This document shows, one piece after another, positions 42,524 to 51,986 of a stretch of DNA of 64,000 nt; positions within the stretch are counted from its first letter, which is position 1; every line of letters starts with the position of its first letter. Origin of the DNA: UMGS1370 sp046957575. Lineage in GTDB: Bacteria; Bacillota; Clostridia; Lachnospirales; Lachnospiraceae. Below the pieces are notes generated by a model. The model did no database searches. It was not told the DNA's origin and saw nothing but the letters and a program-made list of their open reading frames with translations. Location of the stretch: positions 1 to 64,000 of the forward strand of contig JBKUOG010000019.1 in NCBI GenBank assembly GCA_046957575.1, in the 5' to 3' direction. Both the position numbers and the translations under genes were made by a program.

Positions 42524-44341
42524 ATGGCTGCCTGTACGGTTGATATCACTTCTGAAGAATATACAGATTTTATTTACCGGCTTGGAAGCGAAGGCTGGCT
42601 CTCCGCAGAGCCGGATACTTTGCCAGTATGTTCTGATTACGCATTTCCAGGCTATTCTATTATCTATCTTCCCTCTGAACATACTCTTCCCATTTCTCTT
42701 GAGAAATATCCTTATTATGCTATCCCAAAACTTTTTACCCTGTTAGACACTTCTGCCCTGGAAGCTTCCGGCATTTTCCAGGTATTTAACCAGCCGTCTC
42801 TTGGGCAGAAAGGCCGGGGAACACTGATTGGATTTATTGACACTGGTATTGACTATCGAAGTCCTGTATTTCGGAAAGCGGATGGCTCTACCAGAATTTT
42901 GGGAATCTGGGACCAGACTATTCCAAGGCCATTAAATCCCCTTTCTTCCGATTCGTCCCCCTCTGCCGGATCTTCCTCCCAAAATGACGGGCCTTTTGAT
43001 TTTCTCCAGTATGGCGTCCATTTTGGCGAAGAACAGATTAATGAAGCCCTGGCTTCTCCGGATCCTCTTTCCCTGGTTCCTTCCAAAGACACTCTGGGAC
43101 ATGGTACTTTTTTAGCAGGAGTAGCAGCAGGAACCGCCCTTCCTGCTTCGGATTTTTCCGGCGCAGCCCCGGAAGCTTCCTTAGCCATGGTAAAACTAAA
43201 ACCCGCCAAGCAATATCTGAGGGAATTTTTCTGTATCAGCAAAGGCGCTCATGCCTACCAGGAAAATGACATCATTTTAGGAATCCGCTACCTTTCCGAA
43301 GTAGCCAGATTTTACCGGATGCCCCTGGTGGTCTGCATCGGCCTGGGAACCAACTTAGGAAGCCATGGCGGGACCTCTCCTTTAAGCTTATCTTTAGGCA
43401 GTATTACCCAGTCCATCGGGGCCTGTACGGTGATTGCTGCCGGAAATGAAAGCGGTTTGGGACACCATTATGTCGGATCCGTCCCCAGCGATTCCCAGCC
43501 GGACGAGGTGGAAATACGGGTAGGGGAAGGAGAAAATGGATTTGTAACCGAGCTGTGGGCTTCTACGCCGGAAACCTATACGGTCGGATTTGTTTCCCCC
43601 AGCGGAGAAACCATCGGACGGATTCCCCTTACCTTAAGCAGCAACGCTACCATTTCCTTTCTTTTAGAACCCACTGTCATCTTCGTCAGCTACCGTCCCC
43701 ATGAATTAAGTTCCGGAAAACAACTGGTCTTTATGCGGTTTCTCAATCCTTCCCCTGGCATCTGGCGGATTCGGGTCTACAGCAATCTTTTGCTGGATGG
43801 AGACTACCATATGTGGCTGCCTGCAGAGACCTTTATTTCTCCCAATACTGTCTTTTTGCGGCCCAATCCTTCTTCCACCATTACTTCTCCCGGCAATACC
43901 CCCCAGCCCATTACCATCGGCGCATACAACCATGAAGCCGGAAACATTTTCATCCATTCCGGAAGAGGGTATACCATCGACGGACGGATTAAACCGGATA
44001 TTGCAGCCCCCGGAGTAGAAGTCTACGGTCCCGGTGTCATTCCAGAGGCAGCGTATCGTACCTTAACGCCAAATGAAAATAGTCCCGCCGGATCTCTCCC
44101 TGAGGTTCCTATGGTCCGCAAAACCGGCACTTCCATAGCCGCTGCCATTACAGCAGGAGCTGTGGCCAATCTGCTCTCCTGGGGTATTGTGGAAGGAAAC
44201 GATCCTTCCATGAGTGAGGCCGCTATCCGCTCCTACCTGGTCCGCGGCGCCACGAGAAGCAGGGCTTTTACCTATCCCAATAAAGAATGGGGCTATGGAA
44301 GCCTGAATCTTTACAATACTTTTCTGCAGCTGCGGGAGTAA
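42524..44341 (+). CDS. S8 family (subtilisin-like) peptidase, Csp-like, cytoplasmic
   Basis: The 605-residue protein has a short N-terminal region (1-95) resembling a prodomain, then a subtilase domain with the full triad: Asp in IGFIDTGIDY near 106, His in LGHGTFLAGVAAG near 197, and Ser in KTGTSIAAAITAGA near 545. An inserted jelly-roll-like segment (about 325-440) precedes the Ser region. No signal peptide is visible, so it acts inside the cell. The layout recalls clostridial CspB-type proteases. ATG 42524 has GGAGGGACTT. Target unknown. Confidence 0.88.
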   Translation: MAACTVDITSEEYTDFIYRLGSEGWLSAEPDTLPVCSDYAFPGYSIIYLPSEHTLPISLEKYPYYAIPKLFTLLDTSALEASGIFQVFNQPSLGQKGRGTLIGFIDTGIDYRSPVFRKADGSTRILGIWDQTIPRPLNPLSSDSSPSAGSSSQNDGPFDFLQYGVHFGEEQINEALASPDPLSLVPSKDTLGHGTFLAGVAAGTALPASDFSGAAPEASLAMVKLKPAKQYLREFFCISKGAHAYQENDIILGIRYLSEVARFYRMPLVVCIGLGTNLGSHGGTSPLSLSLGSITQSIGACTVIAAGNESGLGHHYVGSVPSDSQPDEVEIRVGEGENGFVTELWASTPETYTVGFVSPSGETIGRIPLTLSSNATISFLLEPTVIFVSYRPHELSSGKQLVFMRFLNPSPGIWRIRVYSNLLLDGDYHMWLPAETFISPNTVFLRPNPSSTITSPGNTPQPITIGAYNHEAGNIFIHSGRGYTIDGRIKPDIAAPGVEVYGPGVIPEAAYRTLTPNENSPAGSLPEVPMVRKTGTSIAAAITAGAVANLLSWGIVEGNDPSMSEAAIRSYLVRGATRSRAFTYPNKEWGYGSLNLYNTFLQLRE

Positions 44342-44353
44342 GAGAGTAAAACA

Positions 44354-44377
44354 GGGCGTGCCGCAAGCGGCACGCCC
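44354..44377 (+). terminator. Bidirectional terminator between the subtilase and clpX genes
   Basis: Perfect 11-bp stem GGGCGTGCCGC/GCGGCACGCCC with T-rich sequence on both sides; it serves both convergent genes. Confidence 0.88.
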
Positions 44378-44386
44378 CATAATTTT

Positions 44387-45808
44387 CTATCCTCTCATCT
44401 GTATCAAAGGCCCTCCATGTTTTTCTAAATAAGGCCTTGTAATGACAACGGAACCAATATTTGGATCTTTGGGAATTTCATACATAATATCCAGCATAAA
44501 CTCTTCCAGAATCGCCCTCAGCGCGCGGGCTCCGGTCTTTCTCTTTATCGCCTCCTGGGCAATCCAGGTAAGGGCCTCGTCCTCAAAGACCAGTTTGACT
44601 TCATCCATGGCAAGAAGTTTTTCATACTGTTTTAAAATCGCATTTCTCGGTTCTTTCAAAATCCGAACCAGCATATCCTCGCTTAAACTCTTTAACGTAA
44701 CCGTAACCGGCAGACGGCCTAAAAACTCCGGAATCATGCCGAATGTCCGCAGATCATCATTGGTCACATGTTTTAAAATGTCATTGTCATTATCAAATTC
44801 GTCCTTTAATGCGCTGTTAAAGCCAATGGAAGTTTTGTTGGCCAGACGCTCTTTGATAATATTTTCCAGTTCAGGAAACGCTCCTCCGCAGATAAACAAA
44901 ATATTGTCTGTGTTTACCGTTGCCGTAGGAGTCATAGCATTTTTCTGGTTTGATCCCACTGGCACTTCCACAATGCTTCCTTCTAAAAGTTTTAACAGTT
45001 CCTGCTGGACGGACTCGCCGCTTACATCTCTGGTGTGAGTCTCTTTTTTCTTGGCAATTTTATCAATCTCGTCAATAAAAATAATTCCCCGCTCTGCTTT
45101 TTCTATGTCATTGTCGGCAGCAGCCAGAAGCTTGGAAACCACACTCTCAATATCATCGCCAATATATCCTGCTTCTGTCAGAGATGTAGCATCTGCAATG
45201 GCTAACGGCACATCCAGAAGCTTTGCCAAAGTCTTTACCAGATACGTCTTTCCGCTTCCGGTCGGGCCAATCATTAATATATTGGACTTTTCAATGACAA
45301 CACCATCTTCTTTTGCTTCTTTTCTCCAGTCAACCAGCGCCCGTTTGTAATGGTTATAAACCGCTACTGACATCACCTTTTTTGCCTGGTCCTGACCAAC
45401 GACGTATTGATCAAGCTGTGCCTTGATCTGATGAGGCGCCGGGATATCCTTCATGGTAAGTTCCTGCGGCTTTGACGACTTTTTCTTGATCTTCTGCCGC
45501 TTGGGTATCTCCATATGTTCCGGCGAAAGGGGCATAAAGTCATTAAAACCAAAATTCATATACGGCATACTCGGCATCTCGGAAAAATCAAAGCCATTAT
45601 TTTTAAGGGAATCAAATGCTTTCTGCATACAATCGCTGCATATGCACAAATTACCCGGCATCGTAATCATTGGCCCTGCCTTGCTCTCCGGCCTGCGGCA
45701 CATATAACAGATTTTCTCATAGCTGTCGTCGTTTTCAACAGTCTCTTCTTCCACTTCTTCTTTTTTATCCAAACTGTTCTCTAAACCTTCTTTTTCCTTA
45801 TCGTCCAA
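44387..45808 (-). CDS. clpX: ClpX-type AAA+ unfoldase
   Basis: ClpX unfolds proteins and feeds them to ClpP. The 473-residue protein has an N-terminal acidic extension (about 35 residues), a C4 zinc finger (CYMC...CSDC, spacing close to ClpX), Walker A GPTGSGKTYLVKT near 180, pore loop AGYIGDD, Walker B IIFIDEIDKIA, GRLPVTVT near 370, and the ClpP-docking IGF in KTSIGFNS. The start is TTG at 45808 with AAGGAG seven bases upstream. It is longer than usual ClpX, and no clpP is adjacent, so it may be a second or specialised copy (inference). Confidence 0.9.
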   Translation of the reverse strand: MDDKEKEGLENSLDKKEEVEEETVENDDSYEKICYMCRRPESKAGPMITMPGNLCICSDCMQKAFDSLKNNGFDFSEMPSMPYMNFGFNDFMPLSPEHMEIPKRQKIKKKSSKPQELTMKDIPAPHQIKAQLDQYVVGQDQAKKVMSVAVYNHYKRALVDWRKEAKEDGVVIEKSNILMIGPTGSGKTYLVKTLAKLLDVPLAIADATSLTEAGYIGDDIESVVSKLLAAADNDIEKAERGIIFIDEIDKIAKKKETHTRDVSGESVQQELLKLLEGSIVEVPVGSNQKNAMTPTATVNTDNILFICGGAFPELENIIKERLANKTSIGFNSALKDEFDNDNDILKHVTNDDLRTFGMIPEFLGRLPVTVTLKSLSEDMLVRILKEPRNAILKQYEKLLAMDEVKLVFEDEALTWIAQEAIKRKTGARALRAILEEFMLDIMYEIPKDPNIGSVVITRPYLEKHGGPLIQMRG

Positions 45809-45916
45809 CTCTATTCTCCTTTTTCTGATATCAGGACCTTTCTTTAGCCAGCAGCCCTTTCCTATAACCACTGTCCTAAGTCCGTTTCCTGTTTTTAACG
45901 ATAGTAATACTAGTAT

Positions 45917-45945
45917 ATTATAAGGTATTTGGATTGCGGAAACAA
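45917..45945 (-). promoter_or_regulatory. Promoter of clpX
   Basis: Minus strand: TTGTTT (45940-45945), 17-bp spacer, perfect TATAAT (45917-45922), about 110 bp before the TTG start. Confidence 0.72.
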
Positions 45946-45981
45946 GTAAAGGCGGAAAATTTAATGAAGTTTTAAGAAAGA

Positions 45982-46032
45982 AGCGGCAAAATGAGGAAAT
46001 CTCCCATGAAAATCATCCCTCATTCTGCCGCT
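45982..46032 (-). terminator. Terminator of the htrA-like gene
   Basis: A 15-bp stem with one mismatch (AGCGGCAAAATGAGG with CCTCATTCTGCCGCT) followed by TTCTTTCTT on the minus strand. Confidence 0.82.
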
Positions 46033-46050
46033 TTTCCTATCTACGTATGA

Positions 46051-47736
46051 TTATCTCCAAAAACCTCTCTGACTTTGAGGAACTGCCTCTGGCTGCGTTT
46101 CCTCTTCTGCAGGCTTGCTGCCTAAAACAATTTCCACCTGCTTTTCTGCATACTGTCCGTTCTCCAGACGCATAATAGTCATTGTAACAGTCGTTCCGCT
46201 TTCATAATAGGTCAGCATATTTTTCAGTTCTTCCATGCTGCGGATAGACTGATTGTCAATCTTTGTAATAATATCTTTTTCCTGAAGATCCGACTGACTG
46301 GCAGCTCCGTCTTCTACAACTTTATATACAAATACGCCTACCGGCATTCCGTAAAGAGCTGCATCCTGTTCACTGACATCTGTTCCCTGAATCCCCAGAT
46401 ATCCCTGCTTTTCTGCATCTACTGCAATTCTGGTCTTCTGATTCATCAGATCCTTGATAATATCCTGAGCTTCTGAAATCGGAATTGCATAACCCACGCC
46501 CTCTACAGAAGTGGCGGAAGTTTTTGCCTCATTAATACCGATTACCTCGCCGTTCATGTTGACCAGAGCGCCGCCGCTGTTGCCCGGATTAATGGCTGCA
46601 TCTGTCTGAATTACATTTTTGGTAGCGCCGCTTTCGTCTACCTGAATGGTTCTGTTGACTGCACTGACATAACCTACTGTAGTGGTCTGTCCATATCCCA
46701 GTGCATTTCCAATGGCAATTACGCCTTGTCCCATTTTCAGGCTTTCTGAATCTCCCAGCACAGCCGGTTTAATTCTGCTCTTGGTATCATCAGGAATCTG
46801 GTCAAGCGGAACAGCAATTACTGCCAGATCTGCTGCGGAATCTGTTCCCTTTACTGCTGCGTCTATCGAAGTGCCGTCTATAAAAGTGGCTTTGATTTCT
46901 TTGGAATCTTCGATTACATGGTTGTTGGTGACAATCAAAAGTTCTGTGTCATTTTCTCCTACGATAATGCCACTGCCGCTGCTTGGCACTTCATAGGTCT
47001 GATCGCCGTAAAACCAGTTCTGGGTTGTGTATAAGACAGTGTTGTCAATGGATACCATAGAAGGCATAACGTCTTCTACAATCGCAGAAACATCCATGAC
47101 TACCGCCCCTGAATTTTCTGCTGTCTGTGCAGAAGCAACTGCTTCCTGTGCTGGAGCAGTCTGGGGCGCTACTTCTTTGCTCTCGGCTGTCTCGGCTGTG
47201 GCATCTGAAAGAAAGCTGTTAGACAATGCATTGATTCCTGCCATGGTTCCACCAGACACTACGCCAAACAGCAGAGCTGCCGCTGTAACAATGCCTGCCT
47301 TCTTTGCCAGGCCGCTTTTTTTCCTTTGTTTCTGATTCGGCCCCTGGTGGGTTCTATTATTGGGGTATGGGTTATTATAGTAATTCTGTCTGGCAGGACC
47401 GCCCTGGTAAGGGTTTCCCTGGGGCTGGCTGCTCTGATACGGATTGTTCTGGGGCTGGCTGCTCTGATACGGATTTTCCTGGGACTGGCCGTTTAAATAG
47501 GGATTGTTTTGGGGCTGTCCATTTGGATAGCCATTTCCCTGAGTCTGGCTGTCTGGAGCGCTGTTGTAATACTGGCTCTCATTCGCCCTGTAAGGTCCAT
47601 TGTAAGAAGAACGGTTCTGCTCCTCTTTTTCCTTTAGTACAAAATTAACGGATTCGTCTTTGCTGGTCTCGTGGTCTATGTGATTGGAATCCGGATTCAT
47701 ACCATTTTCATTGTTTTTTTCATTTTGTTCATTCAT
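46051..47736 (-). CDS. Membrane-anchored HtrA/DegP-type serine protease with PDZ domain
   Basis: The 561-residue protein has a long Q/N/P-rich cytosolic tail (1-140) with tandem NPYQSSQPQ units, one transmembrane helix (about 150-172), and an extracellular trypsin-like domain: His in TNNHVIEDS near 272, Asp in DSAADLAVI near 302, Ser in NPGNSGGALVN near 388, then a PDZ domain (about 445-540, IITKIDNQSIRSMEEL). It should degrade misfolded exported proteins. Start with GGAAGGAG. It forms a single-gene unit. Confidence 0.94.
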   Translation of the reverse strand: MNEQNEKNNENGMNPDSNHIDHETSKDESVNFVLKEKEEQNRSSYNGPYRANESQYYNSAPDSQTQGNGYPNGQPQNNPYLNGQSQENPYQSSQPQNNPYQSSQPQGNPYQGGPARQNYYNNPYPNNRTHQGPNQKQRKKSGLAKKAGIVTAAALLFGVVSGGTMAGINALSNSFLSDATAETAESKEVAPQTAPAQEAVASAQTAENSGAVVMDVSAIVEDVMPSMVSIDNTVLYTTQNWFYGDQTYEVPSSGSGIIVGENDTELLIVTNNHVIEDSKEIKATFIDGTSIDAAVKGTDSAADLAVIAVPLDQIPDDTKSRIKPAVLGDSESLKMGQGVIAIGNALGYGQTTTVGYVSAVNRTIQVDESGATKNVIQTDAAINPGNSGGALVNMNGEVIGINEAKTSATSVEGVGYAIPISEAQDIIKDLMNQKTRIAVDAEKQGYLGIQGTDVSEQDAALYGMPVGVFVYKVVEDGAASQSDLQEKDIITKIDNQSIRSMEELKNMLTYYESGTTVTMTIMRLENGQYAEKQVEIVLGSKPAEEETQPEAVPQSQRGFWR

Positions 47737-47980
47737 AATGATAAGCTCCTTCCTCAATTTCCTTTTGATAGTAGACAGTTTATCAGGTATTTGTGACGAA
47801 AGTGTGATAATTTGATAATCAATTTGTGAAAGATATTAGGGGTACTGTCTCGTTCACTTTCAGTATAATGAAGCAGAATGCATTTTCAGCCTGTAAGGCG
47901 GAGCAATCTGGTATCAAAGTGAGCAAAAAGCCTTTTGCCCCAACATCTTTGTAAAATACTGTGTTATCTGTTTTTATAAA

Positions 47981-48025
47981 AAGCTGCCGCAGAATATAGA
48001 GCTTTCGTCTTTTCTGCGGCAGCTT
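47981..48025 (-). terminator. Terminator of the glycan operon
   Basis: Perfect 14-bp stem AAGCTGCCGCAGAA/TTCTGCGGCAGCTT followed by TTTATA on the minus strand, 37 bp past the LCP gene stop. The rest of the 47737-48061 gap holds nothing I can support. Confidence 0.9.
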
Positions 48026-48061
48026 CTCAAGGCTGTCCATCCTGTAGCTATTATTTAAATT

Positions 48062-50521
48062 TTACATGCCCGGTCCTATATTATCATAATTTTCCGTAGG
48101 CGCAGGCGTAACGGTTGCGTTTTCTCCCGGACCAGATATGGGACTCCCCGGCGCCTCTCCAGGTCCAGCGCTTCCTCCGGACGATGGAGTCGAACCAGAA
48201 GTCGGAGCACCCGGTTCACCATTTTCGCCCGGTCCTCCTGAATTTTCAGAACCTCCAGGAATAATCGCCCCTCCCGGATTCTGGCTTCCTCCCGGTTCTA
48301 GTCCTGTGCCCGGTCCAATACTCTCTGTAGGAACTTCTGCTCCCGGACTGCCCGGTGTCGTCGTCTCTCCGGGATATGAATCAGATGGGCTGGATGGTGA
48401 TGTGCTTTCTCCGGGCCTTACTGGTCTTGTTGGCCAGCCGGGCCGTCCTTGTGAAGCAGATTCTCCCGGAGCAGTTGGCGCAATGGGACGTCCCCATTCA
48501 TCTGTATATTCTCCGTCAATAATCGGATTGCCATCCACATCCGTCTCGCCCGGCTCATCTAACAGATTGCCTTCTTCGTCGATTCTCCTGCCCTGTTCAT
48601 CAATCAGGAAACCGTATTCGTCAATCCGCCTTCCTTCTTCATCCACAAGATTGCCTTCCTCATCGTAGAAGTTTCCTTCTTCATCTGTCTCAAAAACAGG
48701 CTTGCTGCTTTCTTCCTCATCCGATTCTTCAGTTGTCTTTGCCGGCGCCTTGCTGCTGGGAATCACACCATTATCTGTAGAAACATGATTGATTGCAGTT
48801 CCTGCTTTGTACATCCCCGTATCACTGGCAATTTTTGCACTGATTTCTTTTACCGTCTTGCTTGGTTCATAACCCTCTTCTCCAAACAGGAACTCGTGCA
48901 GTGCAATGACATTGCTCTCCAACGTCTGCGGAATAACGCAGGCGCCTTTTTTCGGAATGCTGGCTTCTCCTCTTGCAGCAGGGAATCCCATCGTATCGCC
49001 AATGTGGTATTTGGTTATATTCTTCATCATTCCAAATACATCATTGATGTCAATACAGGTAGATACCTGAGGCAGCACTGCTCCCACTACACTGTTCAGA
49101 GTGTTCCAGTCCGCCTTCAGTGCTTTATTAAATGCAGCTTCAATGACTTTTCTCTGACGCTCTGTACGGGCATAGTCTGTATCCATCAGACGGAGACGGC
49201 CATATGCAACTGCCTGAACGCCATCCAGATGGTTTTCTCCTGCATGGGTAAGCTGGTGGGAACCAATGCCGGTTCCTTTTACCGTCTCTGTAATAAAGGA
49301 GTTGATGTAATAAAACTCCGCCTTGCTGATATTCATGTCAATACCGCCCAGAGCATTGATGCCATTAGCAACCGCGTTCCAGTTAAAGGTCACATAATCG
49401 GTAATATTTAAATCCAGGTTTTTATTCAGCGCTTTTACCGCCTGGGTAGGGCCTCCTGTAAAATATGCCTGATTAATCTTATTGTAAGTGCCTTTATCAT
49501 CCAGGTTCAGATACGTATCGCGGAATACGGAAACCAGCTTAATCTCTCCAGTATCCTGGTTGACGTCGCAAATCATAATTACGTCTGAATTGGTACCTTT
49601 TAAAACATTTTTATCCCGGCTGTCCACGCCAAAGACCGCAAAAGTCCAGTGACCCTTCATGTATTCCGGCACTTCTACGGAAAATACCGGATTAGTAACT
49701 TCCTTTTCATCCCAGTCTGAAGACTGGACGATCAGACTCCACTTTCTTGCAAAAAATGCATAAGTAAAAATAAAGACCAAAGCAACACACTCTGCCACAG
49801 CCAGCGTAATCAGACGGCGCTTTTTGCGATTTTTCGCAGTCTTTTTTGCCTGCTGTTTGGCCGCTTTACTGGTCGCAGTAACCCTTCCTCCGCTGCTGTT
49901 CTTGTGTCCTAAATTTCCCTGACCATTGCCGACATTTCCATTGGTGCTGGCTCCATTAATGCCAGTTCCTCCGGAAACTCTCCCGGCCTGTCTTTGCTGA
50001 CTGCCAGGCGGCATAGGATTCCTTCCTCCTGTCTGGGCCTGACTCCGGACATTTCCCTGACTCTGGCCACGAACGCCGCTCTGCGGCTGGATAGACGTTC
50101 CCCTTACTGGCTGACCGGATGTCCCTCTTACCGGCTGACTGGATGTCCCTCTTACCGGCTGACCGGATGTACCCCTTACCGGCTGGCTGGATGTCCCTCT
50201 TACCGGCTGGCTGGATGTCCCTCTTACCGATTGACCGGATGTCCCGGCTCCCCTTGCGCCATAAATATCCTGTGCTCCTGCTGCCTGTCTGCGGGTTCCT
50301 TCCGGAATACGTGAAGAAGCCTGACCGGACGCTGGACGGCGTACATTCCCCTGGCTCTGGTTGAAACCACTTGGCCGTTCAGTCCTTCTTGCCGGGGTCT
50401 GGGCATTTGTCTGTTCCCTGTTTCCGCCAGGCGTCTGCCCTGCGGCTGGACGGCGGGGTACCTCGCGTCTGCCGTCTCTGCCATCCCGTCCTCTCTCTAA
50501 TTCGTCATCATAATAGTTCAT
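48062..50521 (-). CDS. LytR-CpsA-Psr (LCP) family glycan ligase with long disordered arms
   Basis: LCP proteins attach undecaprenyl-linked polymers to peptidoglycan. The 819-residue protein has a cytosolic low-complexity arm (1-235) with six GTSSQPVR repeats, a transmembrane helix (about 238-258), the LCP catalytic domain (about 290-520; FAVFGVDSRD, SVFRDTYLN, YGRLRLMDTDYARTERQRKV in part, with the conserved arginines), and a C-terminal arm (about 580-819) of acidic DEEGNLVDEEG repeats followed by a Pro/Gly/Ser-rich end. Terminal gene of the glycan operon, so it probably ligates the glycan made by its neighbours. Confidence 0.92.
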   Translation of the reverse strand: MNYYDDELERGRDGRDGRREVPRRPAAGQTPGGNREQTNAQTPARRTERPSGFNQSQGNVRRPASGQASSRIPEGTRRQAAGAQDIYGARGAGTSGQSVRGTSSQPVRGTSSQPVRGTSGQPVRGTSSQPVRGTSGQPVRGTSIQPQSGVRGQSQGNVRSQAQTGGRNPMPPGSQQRQAGRVSGGTGINGASTNGNVGNGQGNLGHKNSSGGRVTATSKAAKQQAKKTAKNRKKRRLITLAVAECVALVFIFTYAFFARKWSLIVQSSDWDEKEVTNPVFSVEVPEYMKGHWTFAVFGVDSRDKNVLKGTNSDVIMICDVNQDTGEIKLVSVFRDTYLNLDDKGTYNKINQAYFTGGPTQAVKALNKNLDLNITDYVTFNWNAVANGINALGGIDMNISKAEFYYINSFITETVKGTGIGSHQLTHAGENHLDGVQAVAYGRLRLMDTDYARTERQRKVIEAAFNKALKADWNTLNSVVGAVLPQVSTCIDINDVFGMMKNITKYHIGDTMGFPAARGEASIPKKGACVIPQTLESNVIALHEFLFGEEGYEPSKTVKEISAKIASDTGMYKAGTAINHVSTDNGVIPSSKAPAKTTEESDEEESSKPVFETDEEGNFYDEEGNLVDEEGRRIDEYGFLIDEQGRRIDEEGNLLDEPGETDVDGNPIIDGEYTDEWGRPIAPTAPGESASQGRPGWPTRPVRPGESTSPSSPSDSYPGETTTPGSPGAEVPTESIGPGTGLEPGGSQNPGGAIIPGGSENSGGPGENGEPGAPTSGSTPSSGGSAGPGEAPGSPISGPGENATVTPAPTENYDNIGPGM
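50102..50245 (-). repeat. 24-bp tandem repeat, six units
   Basis: Six 24-bp units of the form CTTACCGGCTGACCGGATGT plus CCCT (plus-strand view) inside the LCP gene, encoding the octapeptide GTSxQPVR. Confidence 0.9.
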
Positions 50522-50543
50522 AAATCAACCTCTCTGCGCAAAA

Positions 50544-51962
50544 CTAATAAGCATTTTTATTGATAAAGCCTTTAAATATGGTCAAAAACATAATTTTAAA
50601 ATCAAATCCCAGGCTCCAGTTCTCAATATAATACAGGTCATGCTCAATTCTCTTGGTAATGGAAGTATCTCCCCGGTATCCATTGACCTGTGCCCATCCG
50701 GTCAGCCCCGGACGCACCTGATGCTTGATCATATATCTGGGAATCTCTTCTTTAAAACGTTCTACAAAAAACGGCCGTTCAGGACGGGGGCCTACCAGGC
50801 TCATGTCTCCAATCAGAATATTAAAAAACTGCGGCGTTTCATCAATGCTGGTCTTGCGGATAAATCTTCCTACTGGCGTCACCCTTGGGTCATGGGGGGT
50901 CGTCCACTTGGATTTTTCGTCAGAAGGCTTCTGCACCTCCATAGAGCGGAATTTATACATCTTAAAAGTCCGGTTGTGAAGTCCCACCCGCTCCTGGCTG
51001 TAAAAAATCGGACCTGGAGATGTCAGTTTAATCAGAATTGCTGTGACAAGCATAACCGGCGAAAATACAATCAGTCCAACTAATGCCCCTACGATATCCA
51101 CACATCGTTTCATTGTGGCATTTAACAGATTGGTAAGAGGCACATGGCGGATATGAATAACCGGAAGCCCCTGAAGGTCTTCGGTATAAGGCCTGGTGGG
51201 AATAAAGTTATTATAATCCGGAATAAGCTTGGTGTGAACCCCTGATTTTTCACAAGCTGCCACGATCTGCTCCAGATTGGCGTATTCATTAATGCTTAAT
51301 GTAATGGCAATCTCATCTAATGTGTTGGTTTCCAGAAAATCCTTCAGCCTGGAAATCCTCCCTACCACCGGAATCTGCCGGTAGTTAGTTCCCAGTTCGC
51401 GGTGATCATCTAAAATTCCGCGGATCCGGTATCCCCATTCCGGATTTGCCAAAACCCGGTCAATAAACCCTTCCGCCGCCCGGCTGTAGCCAATCAGCAA
51501 AATGTGTTTCTGATTGTACCCCTTGGAGCGCAAGGAACGCAGCACCATGCGGATGGCATTGCGCTCGGCTGTTTCCAGCACAATATTGAGAATAAAGAAA
51601 GCCAAAATGACTCTGGTCGCAAACTCATTTAAAAATGGGCTTTTGTTTCGGATGGCAAAAAGCACCATTGTAAATACCAGAAGGCCGATTGTATTGGCTT
51701 TGCAGATATTGGCAAATTCTGCCCGCCTTCCTTGCACCCGTTTGGGCGTATAGAGATGGAATATCCCATATAAGAGCAAATATCCGGGTATAATAAAAAT
51801 CAGTACCAGGAAGTAATATCGGGGCGCCAGAACCTGTCCCTCTACCGGGAAAATCCTGGCTTCCAGCATCAGATACCATGCCAGAATATAAGCTGCCGCT
51901 GTCACCAGGGCGTCCAATACCACATGGAACCGGTTAAACCGTTTCTGGTTATCCTTTATCAT
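50544..51962 (-). CDS. Undecaprenyl-phosphate sugar phosphotransferase (WcaJ/WbaP-like)
   Basis: This enzyme starts glycan synthesis by moving a sugar-1-phosphate from a nucleotide sugar to undecaprenyl phosphate. The 472-residue protein has four or five N-terminal helices (1-130), a Rossmann-like CoA_binding_3 domain (about 145-255), and a C-terminal bacterial sugar transferase domain (RCVDIVGALVGLIVFSP near 285; KMYKFRSM; DETPQFFNILIGDMSLVGPRP in part; RPGLTGWAQVNG). First sugar not predictable. Start with GGTGATGAAGCC. It sits between the LCP gene and glycosyltransferase genes. Confidence 0.95.
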   Translation of the reverse strand: MIKDNQKRFNRFHVVLDALVTAAAYILAWYLMLEARIFPVEGQVLAPRYYFLVLIFIIPGYLLLYGIFHLYTPKRVQGRRAEFANICKANTIGLLVFTMVLFAIRNKSPFLNEFATRVILAFFILNIVLETAERNAIRMVLRSLRSKGYNQKHILLIGYSRAAEGFIDRVLANPEWGYRIRGILDDHRELGTNYRQIPVVGRISRLKDFLETNTLDEIAITLSINEYANLEQIVAACEKSGVHTKLIPDYNNFIPTRPYTEDLQGLPVIHIRHVPLTNLLNATMKRCVDIVGALVGLIVFSPVMLVTAILIKLTSPGPIFYSQERVGLHNRTFKMYKFRSMEVQKPSDEKSKWTTPHDPRVTPVGRFIRKTSIDETPQFFNILIGDMSLVGPRPERPFFVERFKEEIPRYMIKHQVRPGLTGWAQVNGYRGDTSITKRIEHDLYYIENWSLGFDFKIMFLTIFKGFINKNAY

Positions 51963-51986
51963 GGCTTCATCACCTTAGTTTCCTTC

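Noticed and set aside
47819..48040. Possible 73-codon gene on the minus strand
   Set aside because: It overlaps the terminator hairpin of the glycan operon, has no ribosome site and shows no recognisable motif.
50102..50245. CRISPR-like array
   Set aside because: The 24-bp units are directly adjacent with no spacers, stay in frame and encode an octapeptide in the LCP protein.
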